Of a stretch of DNA of 64,000 nt, positions 53,562 to 62,002 are shown piece by piece. The position numbers were made by a program, and so were the translations under genes. The stretch covers positions 1 to 64,000 of the forward strand of contig NZ_DAOKZA010000002.1 in NCBI RefSeq assembly GCF_035325925.1. The letters run 5' to 3'. Source of the DNA: Calidifontimicrobium sp035325925 (GTDB lineage Bacteria > Pseudomonadota > Gammaproteobacteria > Burkholderiales > Burkholderiaceae_C). Under the pieces are notes generated by a model, which worked only from the letters and a program-made list of their open reading frames with translations, was not told where the DNA came from and did not search any database. The stretch's first letter is position 1; each line of letters begins with the position of its first letter.

Positions 53562-53616
53562 CCCGAGGATACGACGGCTCGACACCGGCATGGCAAGACC
53601 ACCCAGCGGCCGCCGC
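53562..53616. repeat. 55-bp direct repeat, left of the gap
   Basis: The 55 bases before the N run (beginning cccgaggatacgacggctcg) are identical to the 55 bases after it (53717-53771). Confidence 0.95.
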
Positions 53617-53716
53617 NNNNNNNNNNNNNNNNNNNNNNNNNNNNNNNNNNNNNNNNNNNNNNNNNNNNNNNNNNNNNNNNNNNNNNNNNNNNNNNNNNNN
53701 NNNNNNNNNNNNNNNN
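53617..53716. other. Assembly gap, 100 N
   Basis: A run of exactly 100 N, the usual placeholder for a gap of unknown size, between two identical 55-bp ends. Any frame read across it is artificial. Confidence 0.98.
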
Positions 53717-53771
53717 CCCGAGGATACGACGGCTCGACACCGGCATGGCAAGACCACCCAGCGGCCGCCGC
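53717..53771. repeat. 55-bp direct repeat, right of the gap
   Basis: Exact second copy of 53562-53616. An overlap of odd length 55 at adjoining contig ends is typical of a de Bruijn assembler k-mer, so the real gap may be absent, or may hold more copies of a local repeat. Confidence 0.95.
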
Positions 53772-53848
53772 GGGCGTGTCACCTGCGACCGGACTGCGCA
53801 CGTCCTCGAGCCGCCGCCGCGCTCCGGCGGCGCCGGTGCGCTGGTGGC

Positions 53849-53869
53849 GCGCCTCCGACGGGGAGGCGC
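53849..53869 (-). terminator. Strong hairpin after sbcB
   Basis: GCGCCTCC and GGAGGCGC form a perfect 8-bp stem with a 5-base loop, 20 bases past the sbcB stop on the minus strand. No T-tract is present, so termination is plausible but unproven. Confidence 0.45.
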
Positions 53870-53889
53870 CGCAGGCGCTGCGGGGGCCT

Positions 53890-55347
53890 CTACCCCGGCG
53901 CGATCTCGCCCGCGTAGTCGGCCAGGGCCTCGAGCAGCGCCTGCATGCGTTCGTCGTCGGCGTGCGCCTCGGCCAGCGCGTCGATGCGGTCCTGGTACGC
54001 GGCCAGCGTCAGTGCGCCGCCGGCGCCGTCGTGCAGGCGCGCGGCACAGTGCCGCTGCCAGCGCGCGCGTTCCTCGTCGTCGAGCGTGGCGGGAAAGTTG
54101 CGCGCGCGGTAGCGCCACAGCAGTTCGTCGAGCCGCGGGTCGTCGAACGCCGTGCGCCGGTGCGCCAGCTCGTCGGGTGGCAGCGCGCGCAGCCGCTCGA
54201 GCGCGCGGCGGTCACCGTCACCGAGCAGCGCGCCGTACAGGTCGTCGTCGACGTCGGCCGGCTCACCGCTTTCGGGCCGTGCGAACACCTCGGGCCACAG
54301 TCCGGCCAGCGCCGGCGCCAACCGCTGCGCGTCGCGCAGGTGGCGCGCGGTGCGCTGCGCGTCGACACCCCAGCGCTCGGCGGTCGCCGGCGTCAGCACC
54401 TTCGCGTTGCCGATCACCACCGGCGCGCGGTTCAGGTGGATCGTCTTCAGCGGCAGGCGTTCGACGCCCTCGGGCAGGTCGTCGGCGCGCGTGAACAGGC
54501 GCTCGCGCACCTGCGCCGCGTCGAGGCCGGCCAGGCGCTGCGGGTCCTCGGCCAGGTCCCAGACGATGACCTCGTTGCGGTTCGTCGGGTGCGGCGCCAG
54601 CGGCCACACCAGCGCCAGGCAGCCACGCTCGACCGGGTAGCGCCCCGAGACGTGCAGCAGCGGCTGGCCGGCGCGCTGTGCCGCGGCGATCTCGTCGGCC
54701 ACCGCCTGCTTGCCGCGGCGCTCGAGCAGGAAGGCCCACAGTCGCGGCTTCTTCGTGCGCAGCAGCCTCGCCAGCGCGACCGTCGCACGCACGTCGCTCA
54801 GCGCGTCGTGCGCCGACGCGTGCACCAGCCCGTTGGCCGCAGACAGCCTGTCCAGCCGGAACGTCGGCCGGCCGTCGTCGCCCAGCGGCCACTCGATGCC
54901 TTCGGGCCGCAACGCGAAGGTGCAGCGCACGACGTCGAGCAGGTCCCAGCGCCCGCAACCGTTGCGCCACTCGCGCGAGTACGGGTCGATCAGGTTGCGC
55001 CAGAACAGGAACCGCGTGACCTCGTCGTCGAAGCGGATGCTGTTGTAGCCCACGCCCACCGTGCCCGGCACCGCCAGTTCGCGCTCGATCGCCGCGGCGA
55101 AGGCGTGCTCGGCGACACCCTGGGCCAGCGCCTGCTGGGGCGTGATGCCGGTGACCAGGCAGCTCTCGGGATCGGGCAGGAAGTCCGGCGCCGGACGGCA
55201 GTACAGCATCAGCGGCGGCGCGACCTCTTCGAGTGCGGCGTTGGTGCGCACGCCGGCGAACTGCGCCGGGCGGCTGCGCCGCGGGTCGACGCCGAAGGTC
55301 TCGTAGTCGTGCCAGAAGAAGGTGCCGTCGAGTGCGAGGGGGGCCAT
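53890..55347 (-). CDS. sbcB: Exodeoxyribonuclease I
   Basis: The 485-residue 3'-5' exonuclease on single-stranded DNA belongs to the DEDDh family. Catalytic motifs are HDYETFGVDP (D and E), GYNSIRFDDEVTRFLFWRN (D) and HDALSDVRATVALA (H and D). The C-terminal SH3-like and helical domains are present (NRAPVVIGNAKVLTP and WRYRARNFPATLDDEE). The ATG at 55347 fits homology; upstream codons look non-coding. It acts in recombination and mismatch repair. It is divergent from serC. Confidence 0.95.
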   Translation of the reverse strand: MAPLALDGTFFWHDYETFGVDPRRSRPAQFAGVRTNAALEEVAPPLMLYCRPAPDFLPDPESCLVTGITPQQALAQGVAEHAFAAAIERELAVPGTVGVGYNSIRFDDEVTRFLFWRNLIDPYSREWRNGCGRWDLLDVVRCTFALRPEGIEWPLGDDGRPTFRLDRLSAANGLVHASAHDALSDVRATVALARLLRTKKPRLWAFLLERRGKQAVADEIAAAQRAGQPLLHVSGRYPVERGCLALVWPLAPHPTNRNEVIVWDLAEDPQRLAGLDAAQVRERLFTRADDLPEGVERLPLKTIHLNRAPVVIGNAKVLTPATAERWGVDAQRTARHLRDAQRLAPALAGLWPEVFARPESGEPADVDDDLYGALLGDGDRRALERLRALPPDELAHRRTAFDDPRLDELLWRYRARNFPATLDDEERARWQRHCAARLHDGAGGALTLAAYQDRIDALAEAHADDERMQALLEALADYAGEIAPG

Positions 55348-55434
55348 GCACGCACGATAACCGAGCCGCGGCCGGCGCATCGGCTAAGCTTGCGCGCACG
55401 TCCGCCCCCCGCCCCCCTGCCGGAGACCCCGTCC

Positions 55435-56520
55435 ATGACCCGCGCGATCAACTTCAGCGCCGGCCCCGCCGCGCTGCCCGAACCGGTGCTCGAGCGCGCC
55501 GCCGCCGAGATGCTCGACTGGCGCGGCTCGGGCATGTCGGTGATGGAAATGAGCCACCGCGGCAAGGAGTACATGGCGATCCACGCACAGGCCGAGGCCG
55601 ACCTGCGCGAGTTGCTCGGCGTTCCGGCGAACTACAAGGTGCTGTTCATGCAGGGCGGCGCGATCGCGCAGAACGCGATCGTGCCGATGAACCTGCTGCG
55701 CGGACGCACCGGCGCCGACTACGTTCACACCGGCGAGTGGTCGAAGAAGTCGATCCAGGAGGCGAAGAAGTACGCCGAGGTGCGCATCGCCGCGACCGCC
55801 GAGGCCAGCCGCTTCACGCACGTGCCGCCGCGCTCGGAGTGGCAGCTCGACCCGAACGCCGCCTACGTGCACATCTGCGCCAACGAGACGATCGGCGGCG
55901 TCGAGTACCACTGGACGCCCGACACCGGCGACGTGCCGCTGGTGGCCGACATGTCGAGCAACATCCTGTCGCGCCCGGTCGACGTGGCGCGCTACGGGCT
56001 GATCTACGCCGGCGCGCAGAAGAACATCGGCCCGGCGGGGCTGACGATCGTCATCGTGCGCGACGACCTGGTCGGCCAGGCGCTGCCGATCACGCCGTCG
56101 GTGTTCGACTACAAGCAGGCGGCCGACAACGACTCGATGCTCAACACGCCGCCGACCTACTCGATCTACGTCGCCGGGCTGGTGTTCCAGTGGCTGAAGG
56201 ACCGGGGCGGGCTGGCCGCGATGGCCGCGCACAACGAACGCAAGGCGGCGCTGCTGTACGACTTCCTCGACGGCGGCAGCGGCTTCTACGTCAGCCCGGT
56301 CGCCAGGGACAGCCGCTCGCGCATGAACGTGCCGTTCAAGCTGAAGGACGAGTCGCTCGACGACGCCTTCCTCGAGGGGGCGCAGGCGCGCGGCATGGTG
56401 CAGCTCAAGGGCCACCGCTCGGTGGGCGGGATGCGCGCGTCGATCTACAACGCGATGCCGCTGGCCGGCGTGCAGGCGCTGGTCGAGTACATGAAGGAGT
56501 TCGAGGCGCGCCATGGCTGA
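55435..56520 (+). CDS. serC: Phosphoserine aminotransferase
   Basis: The 361-residue PLP enzyme converts 3-phosphohydroxypyruvate and glutamate to O-phosphoserine, and also serves pyridoxine synthesis. INFSAGPAALPEPVLERAAAE at the N terminus, the SHRGKEY and LFMQGGAIAQNA motifs and the PLP lysine in AGAQKNIGPAGL are all present. The C terminus has HRSVGGMRASIYNAM. A ggag ribosome binding site precedes the ATG. The gene overlaps serA by eight bases, so the first two serine-pathway enzymes are co-translated. Confidence 0.96.
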   Translation: MTRAINFSAGPAALPEPVLERAAAEMLDWRGSGMSVMEMSHRGKEYMAIHAQAEADLRELLGVPANYKVLFMQGGAIAQNAIVPMNLLRGRTGADYVHTGEWSKKSIQEAKKYAEVRIAATAEASRFTHVPPRSEWQLDPNAAYVHICANETIGGVEYHWTPDTGDVPLVADMSSNILSRPVDVARYGLIYAGAQKNIGPAGLTIVIVRDDLVGQALPITPSVFDYKQAADNDSMLNTPPTYSIYVAGLVFQWLKDRGGLAAMAAHNERKAALLYDFLDGGSGFYVSPVARDSRSRMNVPFKLKDESLDDAFLEGAQARGMVQLKGHRSVGGMRASIYNAMPLAGVQALVEYMKEFEARHG

Positions 56521-57712
56521 GCCGACGCACCGCCGCCTGCGCGTGCTGGTGCTCAACCAGGTCTCGGCGCAGGGCCTGAAGCGCCTGCCGGCCGAGCGCT
56601 ACGACGTCGGCAAGGACCTCGCCGATCCCGACGCGATCCTGCTGCGCTCGGCCGACCTGCACGCCGCCCCGATCCCCCCCGGCGTGCAGGCGATCGCGCG
56701 GGCCGGCGCCGGCACCAACAACATCCCGGTGGCGGCGATGAGCGCGCGCGGCGTGCCGGTGTTCAACGCGCCGGGCGCCAACGCCAACGCCGTGAAGGAG
56801 CTGGTGCTCGCCGGCATGCTGCTGGCGGCACGCAACGTGGCGCCGGCACTGCGCTTCGTCGCCGCGCTCGACCCCGCCGCGCCCGACCTCGACAAGCTCG
56901 TCGAGGACGGCAAGAAGGCCTACGCGGGGTTCGAGCTGGCCGGGCACACGCTGGGCATCGTCGGGCTGGGCAAGATCGGCTGCCTGGTCGCCGACGCGGC
57001 GATCAAGCTCGGCATGGACGTGATGGGCTTCGACCCGCACATCACCGTCGACGCGGCGTGGAGCCTGCCGTCGCAGGTGAAAAAGGCCGCCAGCGTCGCC
57101 GAGGTGCTCAAGCACTCGCACTTCGTCACGCTGCACGTGCCGCTGATCGAGGCCACGCGAAACCTCGTCGACGCCGACAACGTCGTGCTGATGCGCCCCG
57201 GCGCGGTGCTGCTGAACTTCTCGCGCGAGGGCGTCGTCGACGACGCCGCGGTCGTCGCCGCACTCGAACGCAAGGCGCTGGCAGCGTACGTGTGCGACTT
57301 CCCGAACGCCGTCTTGCACGGCCACGAGCGCGTCGTCGCACTGCCGCACCTCGGCGCGTCGACGCGCGAGGCCGAGGAGAACTGCGCACGCATGGTCATC
57401 GACCAGCTGCGCAGCTACCTCGAGCACGGCCAGGTCGAGCACGCGGTGAACTTCCCCAGCGTGACGATGCCGCGCGAGTCGGCGTGGCGGGTGGCGATCG
57501 CCAACGCCAACGTGCCGAACATGCTCGGCCAGATCTCGACCACGGTGGCACGGGCGGGGCTGAACATCCACAACATGGTCAACAAGTCGCGCGGCGAGAT
57601 GGCGTACACGCTGGTCGACGTCGACAGCCCGGTGGCCGACGCCGTGCTCGCCGACCTGCGGCGCATCGACGGCGTGCTGGCGGTGCGCTACCTCCCCGAC
57701 CCGGCGGCGTGA
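56513..57712 (+). CDS. serA: D-3-phosphoglycerate dehydrogenase
   Basis: The 399-residue enzyme oxidises 3-phosphoglycerate to 3-phosphohydroxypyruvate with NAD+. The Rossmann motif GIVGLGKIGCLVADAA is near residue 145, the catalytic Arg/Glu region follows (FVTLHVPLIEATRNLV), and the catalytic His sits in ALPHLGASTREAEEN. The last 75 residues form an ACT domain (LGQISTTVARAGLNIHNM) that usually gives serine feedback inhibition. The start overlaps serC. The stop overlaps the GTG of an acyl-CoA dehydrogenase gene (GTGA). Confidence 0.95.
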   Translation: MAEPTHRRLRVLVLNQVSAQGLKRLPAERYDVGKDLADPDAILLRSADLHAAPIPPGVQAIARAGAGTNNIPVAAMSARGVPVFNAPGANANAVKELVLAGMLLAARNVAPALRFVAALDPAAPDLDKLVEDGKKAYAGFELAGHTLGIVGLGKIGCLVADAAIKLGMDVMGFDPHITVDAAWSLPSQVKKAASVAEVLKHSHFVTLHVPLIEATRNLVDADNVVLMRPGAVLLNFSREGVVDDAAVVAALERKALAAYVCDFPNAVLHGHERVVALPHLGASTREAEENCARMVIDQLRSYLEHGQVEHAVNFPSVTMPRESAWRVAIANANVPNMLGQISTTVARAGLNIHNMVNKSRGEMAYTLVDVDSPVADAVLADLRRIDGVLAVRYLPDPAA

Positions 57713-58857
57713 CGGGCGTGGACGCGACGCAGGTCGACGACCTGCGCGCCGGACTGCGACGCTTCGTCGCGCGAGAGCTGGCGCCGCACGTCGACGCGTG
57801 GGACGAGGCCGGCGAGTTCCCGCGCGAGCTGTACCGGCGCGCGGGGCAGCTCGGCCTGCTCGGGCTCGGCTACCCCGAGCGGTTAGGCGGCATGCCCTGC
57901 GACCTCGCGACGCGCCTGGTCGCCGTCGAGGAGATCGCCCGTGCCGGCAGCGGCGGGCTGCTGGCCGGGCTGTTCTCGCACCACATCGCGCTGCCGCCGC
58001 TGCTCGCCGCGGGCCGCGCCGAGCTCCAGCAACGCGTGATCCCGCCGGTGCTGGCCGGCGAGGCGGTCGCCGCGCTGGCGGTGACCGAACCCGGCGGCGG
58101 CTCCGACGTGGCGCGGCTGGCCACCACCGCGCGGCGCGAAGGCGAGCACTACGTCGTCGACGGCGAGAAGGTGTTCGTCACCTCGGGGCTGCGCGCCGAC
58201 TGGCTGACGGTCGCCGTGCGCACCGGCGGCCCCGGCGCCGGCGGCATCTCGCTGATGGTGGTGCCGGGCGACGCGCCGGGGCTCGCGCGCGCGCCGCTGA
58301 AGAAGATGGGCTGGTGGTGCAGCGACACGGCGCACCTGCGCTTCGACGGCGTGCGCGTGCCGGCGCAGCACCTGATCGGCGACGAGCACGGCGGCTTTGG
58401 CCTGATCATGGAGAACTTCAACGGCGAACGCCTGGCGCTCGCCGCAGGCGCCGTCGCGTTCGCGCAGGTCACCCACGACGAGGCGCTCGACTGGGCGCGC
58501 CGCCGGCGCACGTTCGGCCGCGCACTCGTCGAGCACCAGGTGGTGCGCCACCGGCTGATGGACATGCGCATGCGCATCGCCGCCAGCCGCGCGTTCCTGC
58601 GCGACGTCACGCGGCGGCTCGACACCGCCGGCGCGGCACCCGACGCCGAGACCGTCGCCGACCTGTGCCTGCTGAAGAACCACGCCACGCGGACGCTGCA
58701 GTGGTGCGCCGACGCCGCGGTGCAGATCCTCGGCGGCATGGGCTACATGCGCGGCACGAAGAGCGAGCGCATCTACCGCGAGGTCAAGGTGATGACGATC
58801 GGCGGCGGCACCGACGAGATCATGAAGGAGCTCGCCGCGCGGCAACTGGGGGTCTGA
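57709..58857 (+). CDS. Acyl-CoA dehydrogenase
   Basis: The 382-residue flavoprotein has LAVTEPGGGSDVARLATTARREG with the usual substrate/FAD motif, KKMGWWCSDTAHLRFDGVRVP, and the C terminus AVQILGGMGYMRGTKSERIYREVK then GGGTDEIMKELAARQLG. It resembles citronellyl-CoA or AtuD-type dehydrogenases. The GTG at 57709 overlaps the serA stop; a second GTG at 57718 is possible. Its stop shares one base with the start of the crotonase gene (TGATG), so both are chained to serCA. The acyl substrate is unknown. Confidence 0.9.
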   Translation: MTGVDATQVDDLRAGLRRFVARELAPHVDAWDEAGEFPRELYRRAGQLGLLGLGYPERLGGMPCDLATRLVAVEEIARAGSGGLLAGLFSHHIALPPLLAAGRAELQQRVIPPVLAGEAVAALAVTEPGGGSDVARLATTARREGEHYVVDGEKVFVTSGLRADWLTVAVRTGGPGAGGISLMVVPGDAPGLARAPLKKMGWWCSDTAHLRFDGVRVPAQHLIGDEHGGFGLIMENFNGERLALAAGAVAFAQVTHDEALDWARRRRTFGRALVEHQVVRHRLMDMRMRIAASRAFLRDVTRRLDTAGAAPDAETVADLCLLKNHATRTLQWCADAAVQILGGMGYMRGTKSERIYREVKVMTIGGGTDEIMKELAARQLGV

Positions 58858-59816
58858 TGGCTCGCTACACGACGCTCAAGCTCGCGGTGCGCGGGCGCAT
58901 CGCGACGATCACGCTGAACCGCCCCGAGCGGCTCAACGCGATCGACGACCGCATGCCCGGCGAGATCGAGGCCGCGGTGCAGCGCGCCAACGACGACGCG
59001 CGCGTGCACGCCATCGTGCTGCAGGGCGCCGGCAGCGCGTTCTGCGCCGGCTACGATCTCAGGTTCTACGCCGAGCACGCGCACGCCGTGAACCAGCCGA
59101 TGCCGTGGCAGCCGATGCGCGACTACCGGCTGATGAAGCGCAACACCGAGCGGTTCATGAGCCTGTGGCGCAGCCACAAGCCGACGATCGCCAAGGTGCA
59201 CGGCTACGCGGTGGCCGGCGGCAGCGACATCGCGCTGTGCTGCGACCTGCTGGTGATGGCCGACGACGCGAAGATCGGCTACATGCCGGCGCGCGTGTGG
59301 GGTTGCCCGACCACCGCGATGTGGGTCTACCGTGTCGGCGCGATGCGCGCCAAGCGGCTGCTGTTCACCGGCGACCTGATCGACGGGCGCACCGCGGCCG
59401 ACTGGGGGCTGGCGACGCTGGCGGTGCCCGCGGGCGAGATCGACGTCGCGACGCAGGCGCTGGCCGAGCGCGTCGCCGGCGTGCCGACCGCGCAGCTGAC
59501 GATGCACAAGCTCGTGGTCAACCAGGCCGTCGAGGCGATGGGGCTGGCGCAGACGCAGACGCTGGCCACGCTGTTCGACGGCATCACGCGCCACTCGCCC
59601 GAAGGCACGTGGTTCCGCCGCTACGCCGAGGCGCACGGCTTCCCGGCCGCGGCCGAGTGGCGCGACTCGGGGCGAGCGCTGCCCGAGCTGGAGCCGGGCG
59701 ACACCGGCGACGCGTTCATGACGCCGCCGGCCGCGGCCGACGCGCGGTCGGCCTGGTCGCGCGACGTGACCGGCAAGCGCCGCGTGGCGGCGCGCCCCAA
59801 GCCCGGGCGCCGTTGA
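58857..59816 (+). CDS. Enoyl-CoA hydratase/isomerase (crotonase) family protein
   Basis: The 319-residue crotonase-fold protein has oxyanion-hole segments GAGSAFCAGYDLRFYAEHA and VHGYAVAGGSDIALCCDLL. The usual catalytic Glu pair is not obvious: the second site reads MPARVWGCPTTAMWVYRVG, so hydration may not be the reaction. A C-terminal extension (EPGDTGDAFMTPPAAADARSA) makes it about 60 residues longer than a typical hydratase. It is coupled to the preceding dehydrogenase gene. Confidence 0.88.
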   Translation: MARYTTLKLAVRGRIATITLNRPERLNAIDDRMPGEIEAAVQRANDDARVHAIVLQGAGSAFCAGYDLRFYAEHAHAVNQPMPWQPMRDYRLMKRNTERFMSLWRSHKPTIAKVHGYAVAGGSDIALCCDLLVMADDAKIGYMPARVWGCPTTAMWVYRVGAMRAKRLLFTGDLIDGRTAADWGLATLAVPAGEIDVATQALAERVAGVPTAQLTMHKLVVNQAVEAMGLAQTQTLATLFDGITRHSPEGTWFRRYAEAHGFPAAAEWRDSGRALPELEPGDTGDAFMTPPAAADARSAWSRDVTGKRRVAARPKPGRR

Positions 59817-59901
59817 CGCCGTGGGCGTCGCCCGCGTGACAGCCGACGCCAAGGGCCGTAGCATGCTCCGCACGACCCCCCATGACACCCGGGAGACTGC
59901 G

Positions 59902-61068
59902 ATGACCGACCGCGCGACGCCCCACGACGACTACCTGGCCAGCGCCGGTCGCCGGCGGCTGCTGCGCGCCGGGAGCGGCTCGCTGGCGGCCCTCGCCGCC
60001 GGCGGCCTGTTCGGCGGCCGGGTCGCGGTGGCGTCGACGGTCGACAAACCCGCCGACGTGCCCGTCGTCGACCGCGTCGCGATCCGCGTCGTCACCGACT
60101 CGTACCACCACGCGTTCGAGCCGCCGCGCACGCTGGGCTCGCTGCAGGTGCAGCGCCTGGGCTTCGCGGTGGCCCCGCGCACGCCGCCGCGGCGCACGCT
60201 GCAGAACGAGTGGGGGCTGTCGCTGCACGTCGAGTCGGCACGCGGCGACGAGACGCGGCAAGTGCTGCTCGACTTCGGCTACACCCCCGAGGCGCTGCTG
60301 AACAACCTGCTCCTGTGCGGCATCGACACCTCGAAGCTCGATGCGGTGGCGCTCAGCCACGGCCACTTCGATCACTTCGGCGGCATGGTCGGCTTCCTCG
60401 AAGCGAACCGCGGCAAGCTCAAGCCAGGGCTGCCGTTCTACCTCGGCAGCGAGGAGTGCTTCTGCACGCGCGAACTGAACGTGCCGGGCGAGGCAGGCAG
60501 CTTCGGTGCGCTCGACCGCGACGCGATCCGCGCCGCCGGGCTCACCGTCACCTTCGCCGAGCGGGCGTCGGTGCTGGCATCGCACGGCTTCACGACCGGC
60601 ACGATCGCGCGCAGTTCGTTCGAGCGCGTGCTGGCGCCCACGCGCATGACCGTGGGCATGCAGGGCGCGCTCGGCTGCGCGCCCGAGCGCCTGCCCGAGG
60701 CCAAGCGGGCGCTGACCACCGCCGTGCCCGACGACTTCGAGCACGAGCAGGCGATCGCGTACCACCTGCGGGGCCGCGGGCTCGTCGTGATGACCTCGTG
60801 CGGACACCGTGGCATCGTCAACTCGGTGCGCAAGGCGATGCAGGTCGCCGGCACCTACAAGGTGCACGCCGTGCTCGGCGGCTTCCACCTCGCGCCGCAC
60901 GCCGTCGACTACCAGCGGCAGACGCTGGCCGAGCTGAAGGCGATCAACCCGGACTTCCTGATCCCGATGCACTGCTCGGGCGAGACCTTCGTCTCGATGG
61001 TGCACACGGAGATGCCCGAGCGCTTCGTGCGTTCGTCGACGGGCACGCGCTTCGTGTTCAACGCGTAG
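59902..61068 (+). CDS. Tat-exported metallo-beta-lactamase-fold hydrolase
   Basis: The 388-residue protein has a twin-arginine-type leader (AGRRRLLRAGSGSLAALAAGG) suggesting periplasmic location. The metal site is HxHxDH: H153, H155, D157 and H158 in LSHGHFDHFGG. A GGFHLAP motif and MHCSGE follow. This arrangement is like the MBL group that includes 7,8-dihydropterin-6-yl-methyl-4-(beta-D-ribofuranosyl)aminobenzene 5'-phosphate synthases. The ATG at 59902 follows a gggaga ribosome binding site. An in-frame ATG at 59863 is less likely. The substrate is unknown. Confidence 0.85.
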   Translation: MTDRATPHDDYLASAGRRRLLRAGSGSLAALAAGGLFGGRVAVASTVDKPADVPVVDRVAIRVVTDSYHHAFEPPRTLGSLQVQRLGFAVAPRTPPRRTLQNEWGLSLHVESARGDETRQVLLDFGYTPEALLNNLLLCGIDTSKLDAVALSHGHFDHFGGMVGFLEANRGKLKPGLPFYLGSEECFCTRELNVPGEAGSFGALDRDAIRAAGLTVTFAERASVLASHGFTTGTIARSSFERVLAPTRMTVGMQGALGCAPERLPEAKRALTTAVPDDFEHEQAIAYHLRGRGLVVMTSCGHRGIVNSVRKAMQVAGTYKVHAVLGGFHLAPHAVDYQRQTLAELKAINPDFLIPMHCSGETFVSMVHTEMPERFVRSSTGTRFVFNA

Positions 61069-61090
61069 CGGTGTCACCCGCCGGCGACGA

Positions 61091-61885
61091 TCAGGCCGGC
61101 TGCCCTCCTCGCCCGGCGCCCGCAGCAAAGCGTCCGGCGCCGGCCCGGCTTTCGCCCGACGACAGCGTCGCGCGGCCCAGCGCGAACTCGTGCGCCAGCG
61201 CGTCGCGCAGCGGCAGGCCGGCCTGGGCCTTCACGCTGGCCAGGTCGCCGCGCAGGCAGACCTGCGGCAGCGCGGCGATCTGCCGCGCCAGCGCGAGCGC
61301 GGCGTCGAGCGCCGTCTGCCCGGGCCCGGCGCGCCGCTGGGCCAGGCCGATGGCCAGCGCCTCGTCGGCGCCGACCGCGCGGCCGGTGAGGATGAGGTCG
61401 AGCGCACGGCTCTCGCCGATCAGACGCGGCAGCCGCACCGTGCCGCCGTCGATCAGCGGCACGCCCCAGCGACGACAGTAGACGCCGAACACCGCCGTGC
61501 CGTCGACCACGCGCAGGTCGCACCACAGCGCCAGCTCGAGGCCGCCGGCCACCGCGTGGCCGCTGACCGCGGCGATCACCGGTTTCGACAGCCGAAGGCG
61601 CGTCGGCCCCATCGGGGCGTCGGCGTCGAGGTCGTCGTGCAGCGGGTTCGTGCGCTCGCCGCCTTCGGCGATCGCCTTCAGGTCGGCGCCGGCGCAGAAC
61701 ACCGCGTCGCCGCCGGTGAGCACGGCGACACTCGCTGCGGGGTCGGCGTCGAAGCGCCGGAACGCGTCGGCCAGCGCGCGGGCGGCCGGCCCGTCGACGG
61801 CGTTGCGCACCGCGGGCCGGTGCAGCCGAACGATCCACACGGCGCCGTCGCGCTCGACGCCGACACCGGCCTGCACTGTCTCCAT
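61091..61885 (-). CDS. Enoyl-CoA hydratase/isomerase
   Basis: The 264-residue crotonase has GGDAVFCAGADLKAIAEGGE and VSGHAVAGGLELALWCDLR for the oxyanion hole, and YCRRWGVPLIDGGTVRLPRLIG for the second active-site segment. The normal second Glu is replaced by the VPLIDGG type seen in many uncharacterised homologues. It converges on the MBL-fold gene (22 bases) and is divergent from livH. Confidence 0.9.
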   Translation of the reverse strand: METVQAGVGVERDGAVWIVRLHRPAVRNAVDGPAARALADAFRRFDADPAASVAVLTGGDAVFCAGADLKAIAEGGERTNPLHDDLDADAPMGPTRLRLSKPVIAAVSGHAVAGGLELALWCDLRVVDGTAVFGVYCRRWGVPLIDGGTVRLPRLIGESRALDLILTGRAVGADEALAIGLAQRRAGPGQTALDAALALARQIAALPQVCLRGDLASVKAQAGLPLRDALAHEFALGRATLSSGESRAGAGRFAAGAGRGGQPA

Positions 61886-62002
61886 CGTGACACCTCGTCG
61901 CGGGTGGTTTGCGGGTTTCCTCCCGCACGGTGGGCGGCGGCTTTTCGCTACAACTGCGCGTCCCCACGTCCAGCATAGCCCGAACCCGGCCCGAGGCTTC
62001 GT

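Noticed and set aside
53305..54494. Open frames crossing the N run
   Set aside because: The gap length is arbitrary, so the reading frame across it is meaningless, and the flanking sequence is a duplicated contig end.
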